This document shows positions 35,904 to 44,766 of a stretch of 64,000 nt of DNA, one piece after another (within the stretch, counting starts at the first letter, position 1; every line of letters begins with the position of its first letter). The DNA is from Polyangiaceae bacterium (GTDB taxonomy: Bacteria > Myxococcota_A > Polyangia > Polyangiales > Polyangiaceae). Location of the stretch: positions 1,922,001-1,986,000 of the forward strand of contig JACKEA010000001.1 in the NCBI GenBank assembly GCA_020633235.1, given 5' to 3'. Position numbers and translations under genes: made by a program. The notes under the pieces are model-generated. The model was not told the origin of the DNA, did no database searches, and saw only the letters and a program-made list of their open reading frames with translations.

Positions 35904-36551
35904 TCAGATCCCGGTGCGGGTGGTGGCGGCGTGAACGGCGAGCTTCGTGGTGCCGTTGAACACCGAGTTCTTCACGTCCACCACGATGGACAGCACGTTG
36001 GCGCCGGCGAGAAAGTCGGTGCCTTGGTTGTCGGTGAGGAGCCCCACCTGAGTGGGATCCGCCTGCACCTTCTTGAACGCCTCCAGATCGAAGAAGAACG
36101 GATCGTCGCGAAGCCCTGCGAACAAGCGCATGTCGTCGTTCGCTGCATCGCCGGCGTTCACCGCGCCCACGTCGGTGGTTGCGGTGACGCTTCCGGGTCC
36201 GGTGCACGTCACCTTCTGCGGCGTGCCGGTGTCGGCGGTGCACTTGATGTTCATCTTCTTGGTCGCGTCCGCCGCGTCCTCGATCCGAAACTCGTAGTCG
36301 ACCTTGTCGGAGAAGCGGCTCTGCTGATCCGCCAGCGGAAACACCGTCATCACGAACACGGTTCGCTTGGTGGCTCCGGCTGCCGGATCCTTGCTTCGGA
36401 AGACGAACAGATCGTTGATGTCGGCCGCCGGGTCGGCCTCGGCGCCGGGGGCGTCGAGGTGGTCGGCAGCGTTGCTACTCCTGCCGACGAGCAACAAGCC
36501 CGCGGCGACGAACACGGGTACGCCTAGGGCGAGTCCCCATTTCCTGCGCAT
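35904..36551 (-). CDS. Secreted N-terminal half of DUF4331
   Basis: About 215 residues: signal peptide or single N-terminal helix (RRKWGLALGVPVFVAAGLLLVG), then ADHLDAPGAEADPAADINDLFVFRS, typical for the DUF4331 start, and LSIVVDVKNSVFNGTTKLAVHAATTR at the end, where normal family members continue into the second half. Stop at 35904, nine nt before the start of the companion lipoprotein. Start ATG 36551 has GGAGGG upstream; ATG 36563 is also possible. Confidence 0.8.
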   Translation of the reverse strand: MRRKWGLALGVPVFVAAGLLLVGRSSNAADHLDAPGAEADPAADINDLFVFRSKDPAAGATKRTVFVMTVFPLADQQSRFSDKVDYEFRIEDAADATKKMNIKCTADTGTPQKVTCTGPGSVTATTDVGAVNAGDAANDDMRLFAGLRDDPFFFDLEAFKKVQADPTQVGLLTDNQGTDFLAGANVLSIVVDVKNSVFNGTTKLAVHAATTRTGI

Positions 36552-36638
36552 GCATCCCTCCATTGGGTGGAGCGGCGGATGAGATTCCGCACGCACGCGG
36601 TGAGGTACGAGGGGCCCGACGGCTCGGATCGGAGCCGG

Positions 36639-37229
36639 TCAGGAATTCTTCACGTTGACCGCACCCAGCCCCGGGATCTCGATGCCCGTGACCACGACCG
36701 TGGCAAGGAGCAACGGCGAGTCCTCGTCCACCGTGAAGGCGTGGGCGCTGCCGGCGGGCATCTCGTGGATGTCCCCGGGGCGGTAGTGCCGACCTTCCGA
36801 GTCCGTGTAGCTGCCTTCCAGCAGCAACACGCGCTCGTCCCCCAAATGCTCGTGGTGTGGGAACGGCATCCCAGCGGGGAGGCGCACGAAACCTGCATCT
36901 GCCGTGGCCACGCGGGGACCGCCTTCCAGATGAAAGAGCGAGCTGCCGGGCAGCGGGCCGGCAGTCCAGGTCGCCGGGTCGGCAATCTCCGTCAGCAGCT
37001 CACGAATGCGCTCCGCGCCCAGGTCGAAGAGCTCGGATAGGCGCCGCTCGAACGGTGCGAAGCGCTCCCTGCTGCTGCTGCTGGAGGCCAGGAGCCGTGC
37101 GCGCAGACCGACGGGCAGCGGGGTAGTCTCTGCGGCGGTCGCGACCAGCGCGAGGGCTTCCCGAAGCTCTTCGGGGGCGTCTTCCAGGGCCTCGAGCGCG
37201 AACTCCGGGACGTCGCGGTCGTTTGCCAT
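36639..37229 (-). CDS. ChrR-like cupin anti-sigma factor
   Basis: A 196-residue protein. The C-terminal cupin (about 95-185) has FPHHEHLGDERVLLLEGSY and GDIHEMPAGSAHAF, the His/Glu metal ligands of ChrR-type cupins. The N-terminal 70 residues are helical, where ChrR has a zinc-binding anti-sigma domain; here the HxxxCxxC zinc motif is missing and the protein has no Cys at all. By position right after an ECF sigma gene (1 nt apart) it is probably its anti-sigma partner. How it would sense a signal without the zinc site is open. Confidence 0.78.
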   Translation of the reverse strand: MANDRDVPEFALEALEDAPEELREALALVATAAETTPLPVGLRARLLASSSSSRERFAPFERRLSELFDLGAERIRELLTEIADPATWTAGPLPGSSLFHLEGGPRVATADAGFVRLPAGMPFPHHEHLGDERVLLLEGSYTDSEGRHYRPGDIHEMPAGSAHAFTVDEDSPLLLATVVVTGIEIPGLGAVNVKNS

Positions 37230-37230
37230 C

Positions 37231-37758
37231 TCAGCCTTCCTCCCCCAGCGCCGCCCGCAGCTTGGAGAGCGCGGCTGCCACTCGGGATTTGACGGTCCCC
37301 ACCGGCGCGCCCACGCGCGCGGCGATTTCCGTCGACGACAGGCCCTCGAAGTAGCCGAGGAGCAGCACGTGTTGCTGCTCTTGGGGCAGGGCGAGGAGCG
37401 CGCGCCGCAGGCGTGCGCAGTCGGGGGCCAGAGAATGGTCGCCGTCCACGGCTGCCTTGGGACGCTCCGGGAGTGCCTCGGTTCGGCTGACGGCGGCGGA
37501 TTTTTTGTGGTCGAGGGCGCGACTGCGCGCGCGCAAGAGAAGCCAAGTGCGGACGCCCCCACGTCCGGGGTCGTAGGTTTCGGCGCGCCGCCAAGCTTCC
37601 AGGAATACGTCGTGGACCAGATCTTCGGCTTCGGCGGCGGAGCCGACGATGCGGCGCACGAGGGCGAACACCAGCGGCGCATGGCGGTCGTACAGCGCCG
37701 CCAGGGCGGCACGGTCGCCGCGCGTCAAGCGCGCTACGAGCTCCGCGTCGCTCTCCAC
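37231..37758 (-). CDS. ECF RNA polymerase sigma factor
   Basis: About 175 residues. Region 2: ALYDRHAPLVFALVRRIVGSAAEAEDLVHDVFLEAW; region 4: LLALPQEQQHVLLLGYFEGLSSTEIAARVGAPVGTVKSRV. It belongs to the group paired with ChrR-like anti-sigma proteins (singlet oxygen and peroxide response in Rhodobacter). GTG 37758 is preferred from family N-termini; GTG 37812 is in frame. It heads the run to the DUF4331 and TPR genes and may also control the lipid operon at 41.5 kb (speculation). Confidence 0.88.
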   Translation of the reverse strand: MESDAELVARLTRGDRAALAALYDRHAPLVFALVRRIVGSAAEAEDLVHDVFLEAWRRAETYDPGRGGVRTWLLLRARSRALDHKKSAAVSRTEALPERPKAAVDGDHSLAPDCARLRRALLALPQEQQHVLLLGYFEGLSSTEIAARVGAPVGTVKSRVAAALSKLRAALGEEG

Positions 37759-37865
37759 GAGGCGAACGTACCAGGGGGCCGGACCCTTCGCCAGTCCGAG
37801 ACAAAGCTGCACGACGCGGATACGACGGGGCCCGGGGAGTGGATCGCTGCTATTTTCGCGGCCCC

Positions 37866-39422
37866 ATGCTTCCGGACGAGGTGAGCGTCATGCTGGGCTT
37901 GGACGAGCCCGACGACCCCGAGCACGTGCGAGCGCGCGTCGCCCGCGCGCTGGGTGTTCGAGAAGCGGAGCTGCCGCCGCTGACGGTGAAGAAGCGGAGC
38001 ATCGACGCGCGCCGTGGTCGCGTGCGTTTCCGATTGCTGGTGGGGCTCGAGGGCGAGCCTGAGGAGCTTTCGCCGGAGCTGCCCCGGGAGGTATCGGGCC
38101 CCGCTGAGGTGGTGATCGTCGGCGACGGCCCAGCCGGCATGTTCGCGGCCTACGAGCTGGCGCGCCGCGGCGTGGCGAGCGTGGTGCTGGATCGCGGCAA
38201 GCAGGTTCGGCCACGGCGCAAGGATCTGCGTGGGCTCACTCAGCTCGGCGTGGTGGATCCCGACAGCAACTACTGTTTCGGCGAAGGCGGCGCCGGAACC
38301 TACAGCGACGGCAAGCTCTACACGCGGGCCCACAAGCGCGGCAACGTCCGGGACGTGCTGGAGGTGCTCGCGCTGCACGGCGCGCCGCCATCCATCTTGG
38401 TGGACGCGCGCCCGCACATCGGTAGCAACCGCTTGCCGTTGGTGGTGACGGCCCTTCGCGAACGGCTGGAGGGCGTCGGCGTGCGCTTTCGGTTCGAGGC
38501 GCGGGTCACGGAGTTGCTCTTGGACCAGCGCCGCGTTGCAGGCGTGCGGCTTGCGGATGGCAGCGAAATCCCGGCGCGCCAGGTGGTGATCGCCACGGGT
38601 CACTCCGCGCGGGACGTGTTCATGCTCTTGGACCGCGCTGGGGTGGAGCTCGAAGCCAAGGCCTTCGCCATGGGCGTGCGCATCGAGCATCCGCAGCCGC
38701 TCATCAATCGCATCCAGTACGGCGCAGCGGCGGGGCATCCCAAGCTCCCCGCGGCGGCGTATCAGTTGGCGGACCACGGAGTGTTCTCCTTTTGCATGTG
38801 CCCCGGCGGCTTCGTGGTGCCCGCGTCCACGGAACCCGAGGGTCTGGTCGTGAATGGCATGAGCCTCTCTCGTCGCGACTCTCCCTTCGCGAACTCCGGC
38901 CTCGTGGTGTCGGTGGAGCTCGAAGACCTCGAGGGCACCGGTCCACTGGCGGGGGTGGAGCTGCAGCGTCGGCTGGAGCAGGCGGCGCTCCTGGCGGGGG
39001 GCGGGAGGCTCCGCGCTCCGGCCACCCGCGCCACGGATTTCGTCGCGGGGCGCGGGTCGAGCACGGTGCCCAAATCCAGCTACGTGCCCGGCATCGTGGC
39101 CACGGACGTCGCCGAGGTGCTGGGCCCGCGGATCTCGAATCGCCTGCGCCAAGCGCTGAGCGGCTTCGATCGCCGCATGCGCGGCTACCTGACGGACGAG
39201 GCAGTGCTCATCGGCGTGGAGTCGCGCACCAGCTCGCCCGTGCGGGTGCCTCGAGATCCGGAGACGCTGGAGTCGCCGAGCGTCGAAGGGCTGTATCCGG
39301 CGGGAGAGGGCGCCGGCTATGCGGGCGGCATCGTGAGCGCTGCCGTGGATGGCATGCGCGTGGCCCGATCCATCCTTCAGAAACGCGTCGCCATGCGGTG
39401 CAGCACGCCGATGAACGCGTAG
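37866..39422 (+). CDS. FAD-dependent oxidoreductase (COG2509 type)
   Basis: A 518-residue flavoprotein. FAD-binding GDGPAGMFAAYELARRG at about 95, GEGGAGTYSDGKLYTR at about 140, ATGHSARDVF and the C-terminal YPAGEGAGYAGGIVSAAVDGMRVA. This fits the large uncharacterised family of NAD(P)/FAD dehydrogenases with an N-terminal ferredoxin-like region. Reaction unknown. ATG 37866; divergent from the sigma gene. The last 46 nt overlap the convergent gene. Confidence 0.88.
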   Translation: MLPDEVSVMLGLDEPDDPEHVRARVARALGVREAELPPLTVKKRSIDARRGRVRFRLLVGLEGEPEELSPELPREVSGPAEVVIVGDGPAGMFAAYELARRGVASVVLDRGKQVRPRRKDLRGLTQLGVVDPDSNYCFGEGGAGTYSDGKLYTRAHKRGNVRDVLEVLALHGAPPSILVDARPHIGSNRLPLVVTALRERLEGVGVRFRFEARVTELLLDQRRVAGVRLADGSEIPARQVVIATGHSARDVFMLLDRAGVELEAKAFAMGVRIEHPQPLINRIQYGAAAGHPKLPAAAYQLADHGVFSFCMCPGGFVVPASTEPEGLVVNGMSLSRRDSPFANSGLVVSVELEDLEGTGPLAGVELQRRLEQAALLAGGGRLRAPATRATDFVAGRGSSTVPKSSYVPGIVATDVAEVLGPRISNRLRQALSGFDRRMRGYLTDEAVLIGVESRTSSPVRVPRDPETLESPSVEGLYPAGEGAGYAGGIVSAAVDGMRVARSILQKRVAMRCSTPMNA

Positions 39423-40201
39423 GTGCCGTGCACGATGCCGAGCTCGTCGGGGCTGTCGAGCACGGTGGAGAAGGTGAACAGGCCATCCAAGTTCTTGTCG
39501 AAGCTGCACAGCACCACCGGGCCGGCGCGCGTCACGTTCTTGGGGCGTCCGGGCGTGACCACGTACTCGAGCATGGCGCCGCCCTTGAACTTCAGAGCGC
39601 CTCCGAAGTCGTACACGTAGCCGACGCGGTTGTAGACGGCGAAGGGTGGCTCGATGATCGCGCGGCTCACCTCTTCGTACAGATGGATGTCCCGCGGCGC
39701 GTCCACATAGAACGGATGGGTGTTGATGAACGCCGCTCCGTGGAGCACGGGGGCGAGCAGCGTCACGTCGAGATCCGCCGCGTGATAGGTGGAGCGGCGG
39801 CCGCCATCGCTCAAGTGGATCTCGGAGACGTCGTGGCTCGCCCGCTGGGGCATCTCTTGACGATCGAAGGGGTAAACGGCCCGTACCCCGGTCTGCACGT
39901 CCAAGAAGGGGAGGCTCGCCCGCCAGCCGATGTAGGGCTGGGTGAAGCTGTTGGTCGTGAGCCAGTGGGCATCCAGGCCCACGAAGGACCAGAAGGGCGC
40001 GCCGTAGCCCAGCGTCAGCCGCGGCCGGAGGTAGATGAAGCCGGCGTCGGTGGCGAGGGAGACGAAGGGCGTGGCGCGGCTCGACTGCCAGGGGGACAGC
40101 CGTGGCAATCGGTTTTCAGCGGGCGTGGGCGCCGCTGCGTTCGCAGCCAGCGCGACGCACAGCGTCGCCAGGGTGGTGGCGGATAGCGGGATCCCCTTCA
40201 A
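39377..40201 (-). CDS. Secreted, probably outer-membrane beta-barrel protein
   Basis: 274 residues with a signal peptide (TTLATLCVALAANAAA) and alternating aromatic/polar strands such as GFIYLRPRLTLGYGAPFWSFVGLDAHW and NRVGYVYDFGGALKFKGGAMLEYV, ending in FIGVLHRMATRF with a terminal Phe, as many outer-membrane barrels have. About 12 strands can be drawn. No family recognised. 29 nt follow before the phosphoesterase stop. Confidence 0.7.
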   Translation of the reverse strand: MKGIPLSATTLATLCVALAANAAAPTPAENRLPRLSPWQSSRATPFVSLATDAGFIYLRPRLTLGYGAPFWSFVGLDAHWLTTNSFTQPYIGWRASLPFLDVQTGVRAVYPFDRQEMPQRASHDVSEIHLSDGGRRSTYHAADLDVTLLAPVLHGAAFINTHPFYVDAPRDIHLYEEVSRAIIEPPFAVYNRVGYVYDFGGALKFKGGAMLEYVVTPGRPKNVTRAGPVVLCSFDKNLDGLFTFSTVLDSPDELGIVHGTYAFIGVLHRMATRF

Positions 40202-40230
40202 GAAAGCTCGGCCTCAGCCGAAAGCTCATA

Positions 40231-41460
40231 TCATCCAACGCTGTCATGGGGGAAAGAGTCGGCGTCTTCCACCGCCACCACCTCTCCAGAGAGCTCCCCC
40301 GAGCTCAGGACCAGCTCGGTGATCTCGGCGGGCGCTCCCAGTCGCATGGGCGGTCCCCAATAGCCCGTCCCGTTGCTCACCCACACCAGCGTCCTTTCGA
40401 AGGTCTCGAAGCCGCTGACGACGGGTTGCTGCAGTCGGACCAACCAGTTCCAGGGCCACATCTGGCCGCCGTGGGTGTGACCGGACAGCATCAGGCCCAC
40501 GCCCTGGTCTTTGGCTTCGAAGACGGCTCGAGGCTGGTGCGCGAGCAGCACGAGCTCGCGAGCGGGGTCTCGACCGAGGACGGCCTTGGGCAGATCTGCG
40601 CCGTGCCCGCGGCCGAAGCGATGGGCGCTCGAGTCGTCCACCCCGGCCAGATCGAAGCTGGCGTCGTCGTTTCCGAGGGTCACGCGCTCGTTGCGCAGCA
40701 CCCGCACGCCGAGGCGGGTGAGCTCGTCGCACCAGTCTTCGGCGCCCGAGTAGTACTCGTGGTTGCCGGTCACGAAGTAAACACCGTGGCGAGCGCGCAG
40801 GCCGGTCAACGGCGCGACGTGCTCTCGAAGCTGTTCGACGGAGCCGTCCACCAAATCTCCGGTGATCACGATGGCGTCCGGTTCGAGGGCGTTGGTGGTG
40901 GCGACCACGCGTTCGATGAAGTCTCGCAGGATGGTCGGACCCACGTGGATGTCGCTGAGCTGCACGAGCTTGAAGCCATCCAGAGCCTTGGGCAGGCGTG
41001 GGAGTCGAACCTTTGCGCGCCGCACCGTCAGCCGGGTGAGTCCTTGGTGCGTGGCGACGGCGCCGAGCGACGTCGCGACCAGGGCGACGCCGGCGCCGAA
41101 CATGCGGGAGACCGCCAGGCGCCGCGCGGGGTCTACCGGGTCACCGTTCTGCAACAGGCGCGCGAACAGGCGACCGACGTCACCGATGCCGAGCAGCACC
41201 ACGGTGAAGAACATCAGCCCCATCCAGCCGAACATGCCGAGCAGCAGCGGCCGCATGTTCTCCAGTGGCCGCATGCGATAGAGCCAGAGGGTGAGGGGGA
41301 TGCTGGCGCAGAGCAGGATCACCAGCGCCGTCAGCAGCCGAAAGGCCAGGGGCGGTAGCCCCGGATCCCGGACCAGGCGCGCCCAGATGTAGTAGTGGAG
41401 CCCGGCCGTCAGCGAGAGCGCGACGCCGAAGAATACGAAGAACGACGCGCTGCGCGACAC
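40231..41460 (-). CDS. Membrane metallophosphoesterase (YkuE/YaeI-like)
   Basis: 409 residues: four predicted membrane helices in the first 140, then a calcineurin-like domain with LSDIHVG, VITGDLVDG, VTGNHEYYSG, LAHQPRA and SGHTHGGQ. Proteins like this hydrolyse lipid-linked or nucleotide phosphates; YaeI is active on UDP-diacylglucosamine-type or model phosphodiesters (family knowledge). GTG start at 41460. Divergent from the lipid operon, sharing the 74-nt intergenic with a 27-nt palindrome. Confidence 0.87.
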   Translation of the reverse strand: MSRSASFFVFFGVALSLTAGLHYYIWARLVRDPGLPPLAFRLLTALVILLCASIPLTLWLYRMRPLENMRPLLLGMFGWMGLMFFTVVLLGIGDVGRLFARLLQNGDPVDPARRLAVSRMFGAGVALVATSLGAVATHQGLTRLTVRRAKVRLPRLPKALDGFKLVQLSDIHVGPTILRDFIERVVATTNALEPDAIVITGDLVDGSVEQLREHVAPLTGLRARHGVYFVTGNHEYYSGAEDWCDELTRLGVRVLRNERVTLGNDDASFDLAGVDDSSAHRFGRGHGADLPKAVLGRDPARELVLLAHQPRAVFEAKDQGVGLMLSGHTHGGQMWPWNWLVRLQQPVVSGFETFERTLVWVSNGTGYWGPPMRLGAPAEITELVLSSGELSGEVVAVEDADSFPHDSVG

Positions 41461-41508
41461 GGCACATTCTTATGGAGCCCACGGCCGAGCCGGCAAGGGC
41501 TTCCGTTT

Positions 41509-41535
41509 TGTCCTAGACATACTATGAACAGGACA
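41509..41535. promoter_or_regulatory. 27-nt palindromic operator candidate
   Basis: Perfectly symmetric blocks TGTCCT - 3 nt - CATA - C - TATG - 3 nt - AGGACA. The right arm ends at the A of the ATG of the flavin oxidoreductase gene. Its position over the likely -10 (TACTAT at 41520-41525) and start codon suits a repressor or a MerR/LitR-type regulator, and suggests a leaderless or very short leader transcript. Confidence 0.6.
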
Positions 41536-42773
41536 TGCGTCTGGCCGTGGTGGGTACCGGCATTTCCGGTTTGGTTTCCGCGCACTTGCTCGCGGCCGAC
41601 CACGACGTCGTGGTGTTCGAGCAGGCGGACACCATAGGAGGGCACACCCACACCGTGACCGTCCCCGGTGGCGCGCGGGTGGACACCGGGTTCATCGTCT
41701 TCAACGAGTGGACCTACCCGAGCTTCGTGCGACTGCTCGAGCGGCTGGGCGTGGCGTCCCAGCCGTCGAACATGAGCTTCGGTGTGCGGGACGAAGCGCG
41801 GGATCTCGAGTACTCCGCCACCAGCTTGAGCGCGCTGTTCGCGACGCGGCGGAACTGGGTGCGACCCCAGCACTACCGCATGCTGCTCGATCTCTTCCGC
41901 TTCTCGCGCCGCGCACCGCAGGTGCTGCACGATGACGGTGACGACCTTTCGCTCGGGGAGTTTCTGGAACGGGAAGGCTTCGGCAAGGAGCTCGTCGAGC
42001 ACTTCGTGATCCCGATGAGCGCTGCGATCTGGTCGGCGGATCGTCGCGAGGTGCTCGCTGGTCCGGCCCGCTTCTTCGTCCGGTTCTTCGTGAACCACGG
42101 CATGCTGAACTTGGTGCACCAGCCGACGTGGCGTGTCGTGTGCGGTGGCTCTGCCAGCTACCTCGGGCCGCTGACGGCGCCATTCCGCGATCGCATTCGG
42201 GTCGGGACACCCGTTACCGCGGCGCGGCGACAAGATCAGGGAGTGGAGCTCACGCTCCGAGGCGGGGGGCGGGAGCGCTTCGACGAGGTGATCCTCGCCT
42301 GCCACAGCGACCAGGCTCTGGCCTTGCTCGCGGATGCCACGGATGCCGAGCGCGAGGTGTTGGGTGCCATTCGCTACCAGCAGAACGACACCGTGCTGCA
42401 CACCGACGTGAGCGTCTTGCCGAGGCGAAAGCAGGCCTGGGCCGCCTGGAACTACCACCTCACGGGGCGCGAAGGCGGGCCCGTTGCGGTGACTTACAAC
42501 ATGAACCTGCTTCAGGGCCTCAGCGAGCCCGAGACCTACTGCGTGACGCTGAATCCCAATCGCCCCATCGATCCGGCGCGGGTGATTCGTCGTATCCGTT
42601 ACCACCATCCCGTGTTCACCCGACAGGCCGTCGCAGCGCAGAAGCAGTTCGAACGCATCAGCGGCGTACGGCGCACCCACTTTGCCGGCGCCTACTGGTA
42701 CAACGGCTTTCACGAAGATGGGGTCCGGAGCGCGCTGCGTGTGGCGCGGCGCTTCGGAAGGTGGCTTTCGTGA
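41535..42773 (+). CDS. FAD-dependent oxidoreductase (COG2907) of lipid operon
   Basis: A 412-residue amine-oxidase-like flavoprotein: VVGTGISGLVSAHLLAADHDVVVFEQADTIGGH at the N-terminus is the FAD fingerprint, and AYWYNGFHEDGVRSALRVA at the C-terminus contacts the flavin. COG2907 genes regularly precede DUF1365 and CFA synthase genes and in some bacteria take part in making methyl-branched or furan fatty acids (family knowledge). ATG 41535; stop overlaps the DUF1365 start. Confidence 0.9.
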   Translation: MRLAVVGTGISGLVSAHLLAADHDVVVFEQADTIGGHTHTVTVPGGARVDTGFIVFNEWTYPSFVRLLERLGVASQPSNMSFGVRDEARDLEYSATSLSALFATRRNWVRPQHYRMLLDLFRFSRRAPQVLHDDGDDLSLGEFLEREGFGKELVEHFVIPMSAAIWSADRREVLAGPARFFVRFFVNHGMLNLVHQPTWRVVCGGSASYLGPLTAPFRDRIRVGTPVTAARRQDQGVELTLRGGGRERFDEVILACHSDQALALLADATDAEREVLGAIRYQQNDTVLHTDVSVLPRRKQAWAAWNYHLTGREGGPVAVTYNMNLLQGLSEPETYCVTLNPNRPIDPARVIRRIRYHHPVFTRQAVAAQKQFERISGVRRTHFAGAYWYNGFHEDGVRSALRVARRFGRWLS

Positions 42774-43516
42774 TGCATAGCGCGCTCTACCGAGGAACCG
42801 TGCGGCACCGCCGCAAAGAACCCGTGGGCCACGCGCTCTCCTACCAGATCCACATGGTGTACCTGGATCTCGACGAGCTGCCGGCGGTGCTGGCCCAGCA
42901 CCCCGCCTGGTCGAGCACGCGGCCGGCGCTGGCGTGGTTCAGGCGCGCGGATCACTTCGGTGACCCTCGCCAGACGCTGTCCCACTCGGTTCGCGCGCTG
43001 GTGGCGGAGCGGACCGGCGTTTCGCTCTCCGGGCCCATCCGCCTTCTGACCCATCTGCGTTACTTCGGTCTGGTGTTCAACCCGGTGAGCTTCTTCTACT
43101 GCTTCGACGAAGCAGGGCAGGAGCTGCGCGCGGTGGTGGCGGAGGTGAGCAATACGCCCTGGGGCGAGCGGCACCTGTACGTGGTCGGCGGCAGCGGCGC
43201 CAAGATCCGCGAGCGGTTTCCCAAGGCGTTTCATGTCTCGCCCTTCATGCCCATGGATCAGACCTACGACTGGGCCTTCACACGGCCGGGCTCCGGGCTC
43301 GTGGTGCACATGCGGAACTTGCAAGGTGGTCGCGAGATGTTCGACGCCACGCTCTCGCTGCGCCGCGAGCCCCTCACGCGCGCCAGCATGAGCCGGGCGC
43401 TCTTCGGCCACCCACCGATGACCGCCAAGATCCTGCTGGCCATCTACGGGAACGCGTTTCGACTTTGGCACAAGCGGGTGCCGTTCTTCGAGCACCCGAA
43501 GAGGAGCGTGTCATGA
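42773..43516 (+). CDS. DUF1365 protein
   Basis: 247 residues of the DUF1365 family: SALYRGTVRHRRKEP, HMVYLDLDELP, RYFGLVFNPVSFFYCFD, VVAEVSNTPWGERHLYVV, KAFHVSPFMPMDQTYDW. Normally found between a COG2907 oxidoreductase and a CFA synthase; molecular role unknown, linked to unsaturated fatty-acid modification. One-nt overlap with the previous stop and 4-nt overlap with the next start. Confidence 0.93.
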   Translation: MHSALYRGTVRHRRKEPVGHALSYQIHMVYLDLDELPAVLAQHPAWSSTRPALAWFRRADHFGDPRQTLSHSVRALVAERTGVSLSGPIRLLTHLRYFGLVFNPVSFFYCFDEAGQELRAVVAEVSNTPWGERHLYVVGGSGAKIRERFPKAFHVSPFMPMDQTYDWAFTRPGSGLVVHMRNLQGGREMFDATLSLRREPLTRASMSRALFGHPPMTAKILLAIYGNAFRLWHKRVPFFEHPKRSVS

Positions 43517-44766
43517 GAGATTCGATCGCGATCGAACCCGCGCTCGGACCTTCCGCCGACCTCGGGCATCGTCTGGCTCGCCAGTTCGTGCTGCGTCTCG
43601 GCGCGCACATCCGCCACGGCCGTATCGTGGTTCGCGATCCTCTCGGTACCGTGGAGTTCGGGCGCGAAACGGAGGAGCTGCCGCTGTCGGTGAACGTCAC
43701 CGTGCACGATCTCCGGCTCTGGTCCGTGTTGGCGCTGTCCGGGTCCATCGGGGCGGGGGAGGCCTGGGTCGAAGAGCTGTACGACACCGGCGATCTGGTT
43801 GGCCTGGTTCGTATCCTGGTGCGCAATCGCGCCGCCATGCAGCGCCTGGATGGACCGCTCTCGCAGCTGACGCAGCCGCTGCATCGCGCCTTCCACAAGT
43901 TGCGCCGGAACACGCCGGGCGGGGCGCGGGAAAACATCGCCGCGCACTACGACCTCGGCAACGCGCTCTACGCGACGTTCTTGGATGAGACGATGAGTTA
44001 TTCGGCGGGCATTTTCGAGACGCCGGAGAGCTCGCTTTTCGATGCCAGCCGCGCGAAGAACGAGCGCGTGTGCGACAAGCTCGGGCTCGGGCCGAGCGAT
44101 CACGTGCTCGAGATCGGCAGCGGCTGGGGCGGCCTCGCCTTGCACATGGCGAGCCGCTACGGCTGCCGGGTCACCACCGTAACCCTGAGCCAAGAGCAGC
44201 GCGCCTTCGTGGAGAAGAAGATCGCAGACCAGGGGCTGTCGTCCCGCGTGTCCGTGGAGCTTCGGGACTATCGCAGCGTTCAGGGCCGCTTCGACAAGAT
44301 CGTCAGCATCGAGATGATCGAGGCGGTCGGCCACGAATATCTCCCGGTCTTCTTCGAGAAGCTGGGGGCGCTGCTTCAGCCGGACGGCGTCGCCGTGTTG
44401 CAGTCCATCACCATTCGGGATCAACAGTTCGATGCGAGCAAGAATGCCGTCGACTTCATCAAGCGGTACATCTTCCCCGGCAGCTGCATCCCGAGCATTA
44501 CGGCCTTGCTCGGCGCCGCGACGCGCGCGAGCGATCTCACTCTCACGCACCTGGAAGACATCACCCCGCACTACGCGCTGACCCTGCGGCACTGGCGGGA
44601 GCGCTTTGTCGCCAACGCCGGCGAGGTCGAACGCCTGGGCTATGACCGCTCGTTCCGGCGCCTGTGGGAGTTCTATCTGGCATACTGCGAAGCAGGATTT
44701 CGCGAGCGCTACATCGGCGACGTTCAGCTCGTGTTCGCGAAGCCCGGCTTCGGTCTCGGTGCTTGA
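43513..44766 (+). CDS. cfa: Cyclopropane-fatty-acyl-phospholipid synthase
   Basis: A 417-residue SAM-dependent enzyme acting on double bonds of membrane phospholipid acyl chains. SAM motif LEIGSGWGGLA, IEMIEAVGHEY, FIKRYIFPGSCIPS with the family Cys, and WEFYLAYCEAGFRERYIGD. Length and N-terminal lipid-binding part are like E. coli Cfa. ATGA overlap with DUF1365. Confidence 0.94.
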   Translation: MRDSIAIEPALGPSADLGHRLARQFVLRLGAHIRHGRIVVRDPLGTVEFGRETEELPLSVNVTVHDLRLWSVLALSGSIGAGEAWVEELYDTGDLVGLVRILVRNRAAMQRLDGPLSQLTQPLHRAFHKLRRNTPGGARENIAAHYDLGNALYATFLDETMSYSAGIFETPESSLFDASRAKNERVCDKLGLGPSDHVLEIGSGWGGLALHMASRYGCRVTTVTLSQEQRAFVEKKIADQGLSSRVSVELRDYRSVQGRFDKIVSIEMIEAVGHEYLPVFFEKLGALLQPDGVAVLQSITIRDQQFDASKNAVDFIKRYIFPGSCIPSITALLGAATRASDLTLTHLEDITPHYALTLRHWRERFVANAGEVERLGYDRSFRRLWEFYLAYCEAGFRERYIGDVQLVFAKPGFGLGA

